Shown one piece after another: positions 7,459-13,762 of a stretch of 13,762 bases of DNA (its first letter is position 1; each line of letters begins with the position of its first letter). The notes beneath the pieces are model-generated. The model ran no database searches. It saw nothing but the letters and a program-made list of their open reading frames with translations, and was not told the origin of the DNA. The stretch is taken from the NCBI GenBank assembly GCA_021298235.1, contig JAJTDX010000060.1:1-13762 (forward strand). Reading direction: 5' to 3'. The stretch is from Cryomorphaceae bacterium. GTDB taxonomy: Bacteria; Bacteroidota; Bacteroidia; Flavobacteriales; Crocinitomicaceae. Position numbers and translations under genes: made by a program.

Positions 7459-7482
7459 GTTGAAATTGATCTGAAATTTTTC

Positions 7483-8130
7483 ATGAAAATACTAAGTTTC
7501 TTTCTGAGATCGTGGATAATACGCTGGGCAGTAGGGTCGATTATATTTCTTTTTATTTGGTCGAACTGGTGCGTGTACAGTGAGAGTCGTGATTTTATTT
7601 CAAGTAACATGCGGAATCTACCGCCAATGAAATACGCGCTGATTTTGGGGACATCGAACAAATTAAGAAATGGTCGAAATAATGTATATTTCAGTAAACG
7701 CATCGATGCATGCTGGAGATTATATCGCGAAAGGAAGATTCGTTATGTGTTGGTCAGTGGGGATAATAGTGTCAAAAGTTATAACGAGCCAGAAATGATC
7801 CGGACTGCATTAATTCGCAAAGGCATACCGGCCAGTCATATTGTATTGGATTATGCGGGCTTTGACACTTATGATTCCATGGTTCGTGCGAAAGAGGTTT
7901 TTGGATTGAACTCTTTTATTGTTGTTTCTCAGCATTTTCACAATTCCCGTGCGGTATTCATAGCACGCAGAAAAGGCATGGATGTATATGCATACAATGC
8001 TGGAGATGCTTCCAAAGTCGCTGGATTTAAAATGCGTATCCGAGAATATTTTGCACGTGTGAAGGCCTACCTTGATGTCCTTCTGAATGTAAGTCCAAAA
8101 TTTCTAGGAAAAAAGGAGCCAATTCCTTAA
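7483..8130 (+). CDS. SanA/YdcF-like DUF218 membrane-anchored protein
   Basis: From the ATG at 7483 this is a 215-residue protein with one N-terminal membrane helix (about 11-30, IIRWAVGSIIFLFIW) and a DUF218 domain. Family motifs are strong: ALILGTSNKL, NVYFSKRIDA, YVLVSGDN, YNEPEMI, IVLDYAGFDTYDSM, VSQHFHNSRAVFIA. These match SanA (vancomycin high-temperature exclusion protein), an inner-membrane protein with the domain in the periplasm that helps envelope barrier function in enterobacteria; its biochemical activity is not settled. The frame also extends back to a TTG at 7423, but the extension carries a charged stretch before the helix and overlaps the candidate promoter, so I use the ATG. 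The stop codon overlaps the stop of the convergent glmM gene. Confidence 0.85.
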   Translation: MKILSFFLRSWIIRWAVGSIIFLFIWSNWCVYSESRDFISSNMRNLPPMKYALILGTSNKLRNGRNNVYFSKRIDACWRLYRERKIRYVLVSGDNSVKSYNEPEMIRTALIRKGIPASHIVLDYAGFDTYDSMVRAKEVFGLNSFIVVSQHFHNSRAVFIARRKGMDVYAYNAGDASKVAGFKMRIREYFARVKAYLDVLLNVSPKFLGKKEPIP

Positions 8131-9512
8131 ATCAGGGCTTTAATTTCCATAATTATGCGTTCGGCCAGGTCATTTGCCATTTGCTCATTTTGACTTTCCG
8201 AATAAATGCGGATTATAGGCTCAGTATTGCTTTTTCTCAAATGTACCCATTCTTTACCTATGTAGATTTTTACCCCATCGGTCGTGTCTACCTCTTCGTG
8301 AGCATAATTTACAGACATATACATGAGGATTTGGTCTACGTCGATGTCAGGTGTTAATTCAATCTTGTTCTTCGAGATGATATATTTGGGATAACTGTCA
8401 CGTAATTCTGAAACCTTCATTTTTTTCTCTGCCAAATGACTTAGGAACAAGGCAATGCCAACCAGTGAATCACGGCCGTAGTGTAATTCAGGATATATGA
8501 CTCCCCCATTTCCCTCGCCACCAATGACCGCGCCTATCTCTTTCATTTTGGACACTACATTCACTTCTCCAACTGCAGCTGCGGCATAAGTGAGCCCCCG
8601 GGCTTCGGTGACGTCACGTAACGCACGAGTGGATGAAAGATTGGAAACGGTAGGTCCGGGTGTTTTGGATAGGACGTAATCTGCTACTGCAACGAGTGTG
8701 TATTCTTCCCCGAACATGGAACCGTCTTCACAAACGAGCGCCAGACGATCAACATCTGGATCTACTGTAATTCCGAGGTCAGCACCAGTTTCTTTGATCT
8801 TTTCTGAGAGATCGGTTAGGTGTTCGGGCAGTGGCTCCGGATTGTGCGGAAAATGGCCGTTGGGTTCACAATACAGTTCCGTGATCTGATTCACTCCCAA
8901 TTTACGCAACAAGGCCGGAACGAAGATCCCGCCGGAGGAATTTACAGCATCGACCACGACATTGAAATTGGCAGCTTTGATAGCGGCTGCATTGACCAAA
9001 GGAAGTTGAAGGATGGCCTCAATATGTTTTTCGAGATAGGAATTGTCTAAGGTTACTTTTCCCAAGGAATCCACATCCGCAAAAAGATAACTTTCTTCCT
9101 CTGCAATCGAAAGTACTTCCTCGCCATCCTTTCCTGAAATAAACTCTCCCTTCTCATTTAGTAATTTTAGGGCATTCCATTGTTTTGGATTATGACTAGC
9201 CGTTAGAATGATGCCGCCGTGGGCTTTTTCCATTGGTACAGCAACTTCCACTGTCGGTGTGGTAGATAATCCAAGGTCGATCACGTCAATTCCAAGTCCT
9301 GTAAGAGTTGAAATGACAAGATCGGAAATCATTTTTCCTGAAATTCTCGCATCTCTTCCAATGACTACTTTTACCGAAGAATCGTTCGTGTGATTTTTTA
9401 ACCAGGTTCCATAAGCCGCTGCAAATTTAACAGCGTCAACAGGTGTAAGGCCATCATTGACTTTCCCTCCAATAGTACCTCTGATTCCTGAAATTGATTT
9501 GATGAGTGTCAT
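8127..9512 (-). CDS. glmM: Phosphoglucosamine mutase (GlmM-type phosphohexomutase)
   Basis: A 461-residue alpha-D-phosphohexomutase. GlmM interconverts glucosamine-6-phosphate and glucosamine-1-phosphate on the way to UDP-GlcNAc for peptidoglycan and lipid A. The four family regions are visible: the phosphoserine loop TASHNP with Ser106, the Mg2+ loop DPDVDR (251-256), the sugar-specificity loop GEGNGG (332-337) and the phosphate-binding loop RKSNTEPIIRIY (426-437). The N-terminal SISGIRGTIGG is also typical. GEGNGG differs from the GEMSGH-like loop of proteobacterial GlmM and is common in Bacteroidota and archaeal enzymes. Specificity could therefore include phosphomannomutase or phosphoglucomutase activity; GlmM is the usual annotation for a single-copy gene, an inference. 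It lies 49 bp downstream of ribH on the same strand without a visible terminator, so cotranscription with ribH is plausible. Confidence 0.88.
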   Translation of the reverse strand: MTLIKSISGIRGTIGGKVNDGLTPVDAVKFAAAYGTWLKNHTNDSSVKVVIGRDARISGKMISDLVISTLTGLGIDVIDLGLSTTPTVEVAVPMEKAHGGIILTASHNPKQWNALKLLNEKGEFISGKDGEEVLSIAEEESYLFADVDSLGKVTLDNSYLEKHIEAILQLPLVNAAAIKAANFNVVVDAVNSSGGIFVPALLRKLGVNQITELYCEPNGHFPHNPEPLPEHLTDLSEKIKETGADLGITVDPDVDRLALVCEDGSMFGEEYTLVAVADYVLSKTPGPTVSNLSSTRALRDVTEARGLTYAAAAVGEVNVVSKMKEIGAVIGGEGNGGVIYPELHYGRDSLVGIALFLSHLAEKKMKVSELRDSYPKYIISKNKIELTPDIDVDQILMYMSVNYAHEEVDTTDGVKIYIGKEWVHLRKSNTEPIIRIYSESQNEQMANDLAERIIMEIKALI

Positions 9513-9561
9513 GGGAGTAATTGGTTAATAGTGAGAAGTTTTTAGTGATCGAATTTGGTCG

Positions 9562-10080
9562 TTATTTGGTAAAACCAATTTGACCTTGAGGTTTGAATTG
9601 ACGCTTCAAGTCAATCATTTTTAAACAAGCGATGGCACATTCGACACCTTTGTTGCCATGTTTGCCTCCTGAACGGTCGATGGATTGCTGCATCGTATTG
9701 TCAGTCAATACACAGAATGCGACCGGCTTATTGTACTTCAGTGAAACATCCTTAATTCCTTGAGTGGCACCTTCACACACAAAATCGAAATGTTTGGTTT
9801 CACCTTGGATAACAACACCTATCGCTACTACGCCATCTACGTCCGAGTATTCTAAAAGATACTGCGAGCCTAGTGGTAATTCAAATGCTCCTGGGACAAA
9901 ACGAACAACAATATGTTCTTCCTTGACCCCGGCATCAAGTAGCGTTTGTTTTGCTCCTTTCAACAGATTTAAAGTGATGGTATCGTTCCATTCAGAAACA
10001 ACGATGCCGACTTTAAAATCGGCACCATTCGGAACAAAGTCCTTATTGAATTCGGATAAATTTCGACCCTTGGTGGCCAT
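9562..10080 (-). CDS. ribH: 6,7-dimethyl-8-ribityllumazine synthase
   Basis: A 172-residue lumazine synthase, which condenses 5-amino-6-ribitylaminouracil with 3,4-dihydroxybutanone phosphate in the penultimate step of riboflavin synthesis. Motifs in order: VSEWND with Trp31 (stacks on the substrate ring), VPGAFELP (62-69), GVVIQGETKHFDFVCEG with catalytic His97, and LTDNTMQQSIDRSGGKHGNKG with phosphate-binding Arg136. It is about 15 residues longer than E. coli RibH because of an N-terminal extension, normal in this phylum. The start lies 2 bp after the stop of the TPR gene upstream, so the two are surely cotranscribed. No other rib gene is in the window, and no FMN riboswitch-like leader is seen. 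Confidence 0.95.
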   Translation of the reverse strand: MATKGRNLSEFNKDFVPNGADFKVGIVVSEWNDTITLNLLKGAKQTLLDAGVKEEHIVVRFVPGAFELPLGSQYLLEYSDVDGVVAIGVVIQGETKHFDFVCEGATQGIKDVSLKYNKPVAFCVLTDNTMQQSIDRSGGKHGNKGVECAIACLKMIDLKRQFKPQGQIGFTK

Positions 10081-10082
10081 GT

Positions 10083-10724
10083 TTACTTCGTTGTTTTATT
10101 CGATGCCCGAGCGATGTATTTATCGATGGCTTTCTGGTTTCCGTAACCGGAGTAATCATCACGGATTTTCGTGTAACATTCCGCAGCTTTTTCGAAGTTT
10201 TTATTCTTTTCAGCGCAGAGACCAGCCTTGAAAAGGTACATCGGTGTTGTCATTTCATTTTCGTTCGTACCTGCAGCCTCGAGATATAGATCGAATGCCT
10301 TTTCGTAGTCCTTCATTTCACTGTGACAATCCCCTTGCAATCCAATAGCCATAGCTGAGACATAGGTGTCACTCACATCCACGCCTTCTAGCTCTTCCAA
10401 TGCTTTTTTGAACTCACCTTTTGCCATGTACTGTCGCGCCAGAATGAATTGAGCATTTTCACCACCTATCTTACCGTCATATTTTTTCACCACCGGCTCG
10501 AGTTCGTCAATCGCAAGATCCGTAGAATCTTTGGCTGCATAATTTAATCCAACCCAAAAAGAGTCCTTGGACTTTTCATTTGAAGGGTTCCAAATGAACT
10601 GACGGTAAAGAAAGAAAAGAAGTATTGCACCGAACAACCCACCAAAGATGTAAACGAACAATTTTGTTCGCTTGTCAGAATTGAACTGTTGTTTCAGATT
10701 TTCAAAAGGAGAATTTTCCGACAT
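10083..10724 (-). CDS. Membrane-anchored tetratricopeptide repeat protein (YfgM-like layout)
   Basis: From the ATG at 10724 this is a 213-residue protein: a short charged N-terminus, one membrane helix at about 22-40 (LFVYIFGGLFGAILLFFLY), then helical repeats. TPR-like units are visible at AQFILARQYMAKGEFKKALEEL, AIGLQGDCHSEMKDYEKAFDLYLEA and LFKAGLCAEKNKNFEKAAECYTKI. The layout (N-in, one helix, periplasmic TPR) resembles YfgM, an ancillary SecYEG partner, but I see nothing that proves this role. The frame extends to a TTG at 10745, but that codon lies inside the -7 promoter box, so the ATG is preferred. It directly precedes ribH (2 bp) and is divergent from recF, a gene order I recall from other Flavobacteriia. 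Confidence 0.85.
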   Translation of the reverse strand: MSENSPFENLKQQFNSDKRTKLFVYIFGGLFGAILLFFLYRQFIWNPSNEKSKDSFWVGLNYAAKDSTDLAIDELEPVVKKYDGKIGGENAQFILARQYMAKGEFKKALEELEGVDVSDTYVSAMAIGLQGDCHSEMKDYEKAFDLYLEAAGTNENEMTTPMYLFKAGLCAEKNKNFEKAAECYTKIRDDYSGYGNQKAIDKYIARASNKTTK

Positions 10725-10742
10725 TTTTATTTTTTTGAAGAG

Positions 10743-10750
10743 CAAAATTA
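10743..10750 (-). promoter_or_regulatory. -7 box for the TPR-ribH unit
   Basis: TAATTTTG on the minus strand matches TAnnTTTG exactly and ends 18 bp before the ATG at 10724. A run of ten A lies immediately upstream (10752-10761), in the spacer. No TTG is found at the usual -33 spacing. The 142 bp between this gene's start and recF carry one -7 box on each strand. Confidence 0.5.
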
Positions 10751-10854
10751 GTTTTTTTTTTAAATCCTTACGCTTTAATTTTCAACAAGCATGCGCGTTT
10801 CGGAAGTCATGGAAAATTATATCATTTCCACTTTCAAAAGCACATTGGATGCAC

Positions 10855-10862
10855 TACCTTTG
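10855..10862 (+). promoter_or_regulatory. -7 box for recF
   Basis: TACCTTTG matches TAnnTTTG exactly; TTTC at 10832-10835 lies 19 bp upstream, one base from the -33 consensus. The box ends 4 bp before the recF ATG at 10867, so the mRNA would be leaderless or nearly so. Confidence 0.5.
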
Positions 10863-10866
10863 TTCA

Positions 10867-11985
10867 ATGCACTTGTGTGATCTTCAACTCATCAATTTCA
10901 AGAACTACGAAGATGCCGAAATACAATTGTGCCCCAATGTGAATTCTTTTGTGGGTCGCAATGGTTCGGGAAAGACAAATATACTTGATGCCATCTATTA
11001 CTTGAGCCTGTGCAAGTCTTACTTAAACGTGATGGATCGTCAGAACATCCGATTTGATCAGGCTTTTTTTTCGATTCAGGGCAATTGGGACAAGGATGGT
11101 CAAAAAGTACATATTCACTGTGCAGTGAAGAATGGTGCAAAAAAAGTTTTCAAGCGGAATAAGAAGGAGTACGAAAAGCTGGCAGATCACATCGGTCAAT
11201 TTCCGGTTGTGATGATTTCACCATATGATCGCGACCTTATCTCGGAAGGAAGTGAACTTCGTAGAAAATGGATGGATGGGATCATATCTCAGTTCGACAG
11301 GGTTTATTTGGAAAAAGTGCAGCGCTACGGCAAAGTGTTGGAACAGCGCAATGCCTTGTTGAAGAATATGCATGACCACCGAATTTTCGATAAAGAGTCG
11401 ATAGAGGTTTGGGATGAACAATTGTCTGAACTGGGTTCAGAAATTCATATCAAAAGAAGTGTCTTCATTCAAGAATTTCGTGAGGTGTTTCAAGAACGCT
11501 ATGCCTACATCGGCGATTCCTCAGAAGAGGTCGGTTTGGAATATCGTTCACAGCTCAATGATTCGGATTTACTCACCTTACTTAAGGAAAATGAACGCAA
11601 AGACCTTTATACGCAGTACACGAATGCCGGAATTCACAAAGATGACCTGGTCTTTACCATTAAAGGGCATCCGGTAAAGAAATTCGGTTCGCAAGGTCAA
11701 CAGAAATCCTTTATTATCGCTCTTCGACTGGCACAATATGAATGGTTGAAACAACACCTCAATACTACGCCGGTTCTTCTCTTGGACGATATATTCGATA
11801 AACTTGACCAAGAACGCGTCAAAAAATTATTGAGTCTGGTGTCCGATCATTATTTTGGTCAGGTGTTAGTTACCGATACGGATGAAGAACGTATTCGAAC
11901 TATCTTTGACCGGACCGAGACAGAACACAAACTCTTTTTAGTTGACCAGGGCAGGGTGAGTGAATTATTAAATGAAACAGTTTAA
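10867..11985 (+). CDS. recF: DNA replication and repair protein RecF
   Basis: A 372-residue SMC-like ATPase of normal RecF length, acting with RecO and RecR to load RecA at single-strand gaps. Visible motifs: N-terminal LCDLQLINFKNYEDAEI, Walker A GRNGSGKT (30-37), the KKFGSQGQQKSFIIALRLA signature (ABC-type, upstream of Walker B) and Walker B VLLLDDIFDKLD (about 303-314), with VTDTD as the D-loop/His-switch region. The frame is open back to 10672, but residues before Met66 of that extension are low-complexity and overlap the divergent promoter region. The MHLCDLQLINFKNY start at 10867 matches RecF N-termini. The DUF721 gene begins 5 bp after the stop, so they form an operon. Confidence 0.95.
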   Translation: MHLCDLQLINFKNYEDAEIQLCPNVNSFVGRNGSGKTNILDAIYYLSLCKSYLNVMDRQNIRFDQAFFSIQGNWDKDGQKVHIHCAVKNGAKKVFKRNKKEYEKLADHIGQFPVVMISPYDRDLISEGSELRRKWMDGIISQFDRVYLEKVQRYGKVLEQRNALLKNMHDHRIFDKESIEVWDEQLSELGSEIHIKRSVFIQEFREVFQERYAYIGDSSEEVGLEYRSQLNDSDLLTLLKENERKDLYTQYTNAGIHKDDLVFTIKGHPVKKFGSQGQQKSFIIALRLAQYEWLKQHLNTTPVLLLDDIFDKLDQERVKKLLSLVSDHYFGQVLVTDTDEERIRTIFDRTETEHKLFLVDQGRVSELLNETV

Positions 11986-11990
11986 CTATT

Positions 11991-12293
11991 ATGGAGGACA
12001 TCCGTCGTACATCGAATGAAACACCTTTAGGTCAGGTCATCGAAAAGCTGATGAAAGCTTACCGATTGGATGGTAAATTGAAAGAAATGGACGTGCTTGC
12101 TGCCTGGCCTGAAATGATGGGGATTGCTGTTGCCAATCGAACAAAAGATTTATTCATTAAAAATAAAGTGTTACATCTTCATTTGGATTCTTCTGTAATG
12201 CGGGATGAATTGGCACACGGAAAGCAGATTATTATTCAGAGAGTGAATGATAAGGCTGGATTTGAAATGATTACAGACATTTGGTTTTCCTAA
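11991..12293 (+). CDS. DUF721 (DciA-like) protein
   Basis: A 100-residue DUF721 protein. Members of this family include DciA, which helps load the replicative helicase DnaB in bacteria without DnaC or DnaI. Visible family features are the GQVIEKLMKAYRLDGKLKEM helix, the AAWPEMMG motif (the W-P-x-x-x-G hallmark) and the NRTKDLFIKNKVLHLHLDSSVMRDEL strand-helix segment, as in DciA's KH-like domain. It is a short form with no long disordered tail. It lies 5 bp after recF, an order also seen in other phyla (for example dnaA-dnaN-recF-DUF721-gyrB in actinobacteria), which supports a replication or repair role. The helicase-loader function itself is inference for this protein. Confidence 0.88.
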   Translation: MEDIRRTSNETPLGQVIEKLMKAYRLDGKLKEMDVLAAWPEMMGIAVANRTKDLFIKNKVLHLHLDSSVMRDELAHGKQIIIQRVNDKAGFEMITDIWFS

Positions 12294-12294
12294 G

Positions 12295-12370
12295 ATTCAG
12301 GATTTAGTATTCTCAATTTGTGATTCTTTAACAAGTGACATGAGGGTTAGTTAATTCAGAATCCTGAATT
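12295..12370. repeat. Intergenic inverted repeat between DUF721 and the hydrolase gene
   Basis: ATTCAGGATT (12295-12304) recurs as its exact reverse complement AATCCTGAAT (12360-12369). A second, tighter hairpin is possible at 12353-12370 (AATTCAG / CTGAATT, 4-base loop). The two structures share the right arm and so would be mutually exclusive. There is no T-tract, so it is not a standard terminator, though it follows the recF-DUF721 unit. Nothing else is recognised in the 108 bases between the two genes apart from the weak promoter listed separately. Confidence 0.6.
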
Positions 12371-12386
12371 ACAAATCTAAAATTGC

Positions 12387-12394
12387 TAATTTCG
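12387..12394 (+). promoter_or_regulatory. Weak -7-like box for the hydrolase gene
   Basis: TAATTTCG is one base from TAnnTTTG and is followed by CGCCC 7 bp before the ATG at 12402. The position is right, but there is no clear -33 TTG, so this is tentative. Confidence 0.3.
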
Positions 12395-12401
12395 CGCCCT
12401 C

Positions 12402-13127
12402 ATGATTAAAAGGGGTTTCAATTTCGCGTTGTTTATCATGTTGTTCCTTACCGGAGCCTTATCGGCACAGGTTCAGGCAGTATACAACAAAAGCGATTAC
12501 AATTTTTGGATCTCTTTACCTGCAGACAGCATTTTAAAAAGCAAACCGCCCATTCTTATTTTTCTTCACGGGAAAAGTCTCTCCGGGTCAGATCTGAATA
12601 TGGTTCGTCGATACGGTGTAATACATGAGATCGATAAAGGGAGAAACTTCCCTGCAATTGTAGTCGCCCCTCAGGTGCTTTATGGAAAATCCTGGGAACC
12701 GAAAAAAATCAAAAAGGTATTGGAGTACGTACAGAGTCAATATGTCACGGATTCTAGCAGGGTGTATGTTACAGGAATGAGTTTGGGGGGCTATGGCACC
12801 TTGAATTTTGCAGGTACATATCCCGAATTGGTGGCTGCAGCAGTTGCGCTCTGTGGCGGTGGCAATGTGAAGGATGCGTACAATTTATCGCAGGTTCCTT
12901 TATGGATTCAGCATGGCAACCGAGACAGTGCTGTTCCCATCTCAGAGTCTGAAAAGATCGTCAAGGCGATAACGGAATGTGAGGGAGGTGAAAATCTTAA
13001 ATATACGGTCGTTCAGGGTGCAAATCATGGCGATTTGGAAAAGGTTTTCCGGACAGATGAGATCTACGACTGGATGTTCCAGTATTCCAAAGCTGTGGAA
13101 AAGGTTACCAACGGCCCCGAGAAGTAG
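12402..13127 (+). CDS. Exported alpha/beta hydrolase (carboxylesterase/dienelactone-hydrolase-like)
   Basis: A 241-residue protein with a Sec signal peptide (MIKRGFNFALFIMLFLTGALSAQ, cleavage near 22/23), so it is exported. The alpha/beta hydrolase fold is shown by the oxyanion segment LIFLHGKS (about 52-59), the nucleophile elbow GMSLGG with Ser127, the acid in HGNRDSAVP (Asp175) and the base in GANHGD (His209). Spacing and order fit the phospholipase/carboxylesterase and prolyl-oligopeptidase-like subfamily; the substrate is not evident. There is no lid domain. The ATG at 12402 starts the signal peptide. It converges with the RNA methyltransferase gene, with 2 bp between the stops. Confidence 0.85.
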   Translation: MIKRGFNFALFIMLFLTGALSAQVQAVYNKSDYNFWISLPADSILKSKPPILIFLHGKSLSGSDLNMVRRYGVIHEIDKGRNFPAIVVAPQVLYGKSWEPKKIKKVLEYVQSQYVTDSSRVYVTGMSLGGYGTLNFAGTYPELVAAAVALCGGGNVKDAYNLSQVPLWIQHGNRDSAVPISESEKIVKAITECEGGENLKYTVVQGANHGDLEKVFRTDEIYDWMFQYSKAVEKVTNGPEK

Positions 13128-13129
13128 GT

Positions 13130-13612
13130 TCAACCTTTGTTGTGATGCGGAGGTAGGTTACTTGGAATCTTTGTAATCCGATCGTGTAAAACAATACTTC
13201 CTGTTACCCCAACATTCAGCGAAGAATTCCCCGGCAGTTTTATGACGTAATGGCATTTCTCGAGGATTTCCTTTGGCAAACCTTCATCCTCAGCGCCAAG
13301 TAAATAGATCGCTCTCTTAGGGTGGTCGAAGGTATGCAATAGTTGGGCGTCATCGGTCAGTTCTATTCCAACAAGACGACAATCATGAGGGATGTTCTTT
13401 AATAGATCTTCAAAGTTTCGGTAATGAAACAATGGAATCCTAGACCAGGCTTTGACTACATCGGATGTCTGTTTTTTATACTTTTTTTCGACCGTAAAAA
13501 TATAGGATGCTCCAAGTACGAATGCAGAGCGCCACAATGTTCCAATGTTGTGTTCCGTTTTTCCCCGGAATACACCTATGGCAAAATATCCTTCTTTGGT
13601 AATTGTTTTCAC
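13130..13612 (-). CDS. TrmH/SpoU-family RNA methyltransferase (SPOUT fold), short form
   Basis: A 160-residue SPOUT methyltransferase that would 2'-O-methylate tRNA or rRNA using S-adenosylmethionine. Motif 1 is TEHNIGTLWRSAFVLGAS with Asn22 and likely catalytic Arg28; motif 2 is YLLGAEDEGLP; motif 3 is LPGNSSLNVGVTGSIVLHDR, where the SLNV core is kept. It is a single catalytic domain without the N-terminal substrate-binding extension of RlmB or TrmH. The target RNA cannot be assigned. The start is a GTG at 13612; no in-frame ATG exists nearby, and the motif 1 strand begins at residue 8. The GTG is in the second copy of a 10-bp tandem repeat containing AAGG. The upstream gene's stop is 11 bp away, so they may be cotranscribed. 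Confidence 0.85.
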   Translation of the reverse strand: MKTITKEGYFAIGVFRGKTEHNIGTLWRSAFVLGASYIFTVEKKYKKQTSDVVKAWSRIPLFHYRNFEDLLKNIPHDCRLVGIELTDDAQLLHTFDHPKRAIYLLGAEDEGLPKEILEKCHYVIKLPGNSSLNVGVTGSIVLHDRITKIPSNLPPHHNKG

Positions 13613-13629
13613 CTTATTCCACCTTATTC
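13610..13629. repeat. Perfect 10-bp tandem duplication at the methyltransferase start
   Basis: CACCTTATTC occurs twice head to tail (on the coding strand GAATAAGGTG twice). The first coding-strand copy holds the TAA stop of the upstream gene and a dead GTG, because its next codons are GAA TAA. The second copy holds the GTG used by the methyltransferase. Confidence 0.9.
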
Positions 13630-13762
13630 TTTTAACATCGCAAATTGGTCTAAATCCACAGAATAGACCTTTCTGAACCCGTTCGTATTCTCTGCAATGA
13701 AATAAAGTTTATTGTTGAAGATTTTCACTTTCTCAGGGTAAGAAACCTCCCTCAGATTCAGT
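13624..13762 (-). CDS. C-terminal fragment of an unidentified protein (start beyond window)
   Basis: A reading frame enters from the window's right edge and ends at a TAA at 13624-13626, giving 45 residues. The text includes VKIFNNKLYFIAENTNGFRK and ends VDLDQFAMLKE. The alternating hydrophobic pattern with NKLYFIAEN and KVYSVDL resembles one blade of a beta-propeller, but this is too little to assign a family or function. The gene is on the same strand as the methyltransferase and 11 bp upstream of its GTG, consistent with an operon. Confidence 0.65.
   Translation of the reverse strand, partial: LNLREVSYPEKVKIFNNKLYFIAENTNGFRKVYSVDLDQFAMLKE

Noticed and set aside
7423..7482. TTG start adding 20 residues to the SanA-like protein
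   Set aside because: It lies 5 bp from the divergent gene's start and upstream of the candidate -7 box; the ATG at 7483 directly precedes the membrane anchor.
9764..10231. Plus-strand open frame of 155 codons across ribH and the TPR gene
   Set aside because: It crosses the boundary of two well-supported minus-strand genes and its translation is Ser/Thr-rich, typical of an antisense shadow.
10725..10745. TTG start adding seven residues to the TPR protein
   Set aside because: The TTG is part of the TAATTTTG promoter box, so it would not be inside the mRNA; the ATG at 10724 fits.
10672..10866. N-terminal extension of recF (65 extra residues)
   Set aside because: The segment is low-complexity, overlaps the divergent TPR gene start and both promoter boxes, and lies before the conserved RecF N-terminus.
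1..13762. Mobile element, CRISPR array, tRNA or defence genes
   Set aside because: I looked for these on both strands and saw no direct-repeat arrays, transposase motifs, cloverleaf-like sequences or defence-associated domains.

Overview
The window looks like an ordinary chromosomal stretch from a member of the Bacteroidota, probably Flavobacteriales (a Crocinitomicaceae/Fluviicola-like genome is my guess). The reasons are moderate AT-richness, several candidate promoters with the Bacteroidota -7 box TAnnTTTG, few Shine-Dalgarno sequences, the long (about 400-residue) IspH form, a DUF2795 miniprotein, a GlmM with a GEGNGG sugar loop, and the recF / DUF721 / TPR / ribH neighbourhood. The genus is an inference. 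No rRNA, tRNA, CRISPR array, insertion sequence, phage gene or defence system is visible.

Layout. 1-1154 (minus): a 3'-truncated MltF-like lytic transglycosylase lipoprotein. 1204-2028 (minus): an AcpH-family ACP phosphodiesterase and a DUF2795 miniprotein, separated by a terminator hairpin whose T-tract almost touches the acpH start. 2128-4358 (minus): a PduO-type cobalamin adenosyltransferase, translationally overlapped (ATGA) by an upstream three-domain protein with a receiver-like domain, a class III adenylate cyclase and an HD domain. 4435-5652 (minus): ispH. 5735-7417 (minus): a DUF4140/DUF4139 (MuiA-like) exported protein. 7483-8130 (plus): a SanA/YdcF-type DUF218 membrane protein. 8127-10724 (minus): glmM, ribH and a membrane-anchored TPR protein. 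10867-12293 (plus): recF and a DUF721 (DciA-like) gene, divergent from the TPR gene. 12402-13127 (plus): an exported alpha/beta hydrolase. 13130-13612 (minus): a SPOUT-class RNA methyltransferase. 13624-13762 (minus): the C-terminal end of an unidentified gene.

Themes. Much of the window is envelope and core metabolism: peptidoglycan turnover (MltF), amino-sugar supply for peptidoglycan (GlmM), isoprenoid precursors (IspH), riboflavin (RibH), ACP maintenance (AcpH), and envelope proteins (SanA-like, MuiA-like, TPR). RecF and DUF721 form a DNA replication/repair pair.

The least ordinary item is the cyclase protein. Its receiver-like domain has lost the phospho-acceptor Asp (Asn55) and the conserved Lys (Ile108). 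The cyclase domain keeps every catalytic residue plus the Lys/Asp pair that selects ATP. An apparently intact HD phosphohydrolase domain follows, so one chain may both make and break a phospho-signal. I found no clear evidence of a wholly undescribed multi-gene system. The remaining findings concern gene boundaries, short repeats and compact regulatory layouts.
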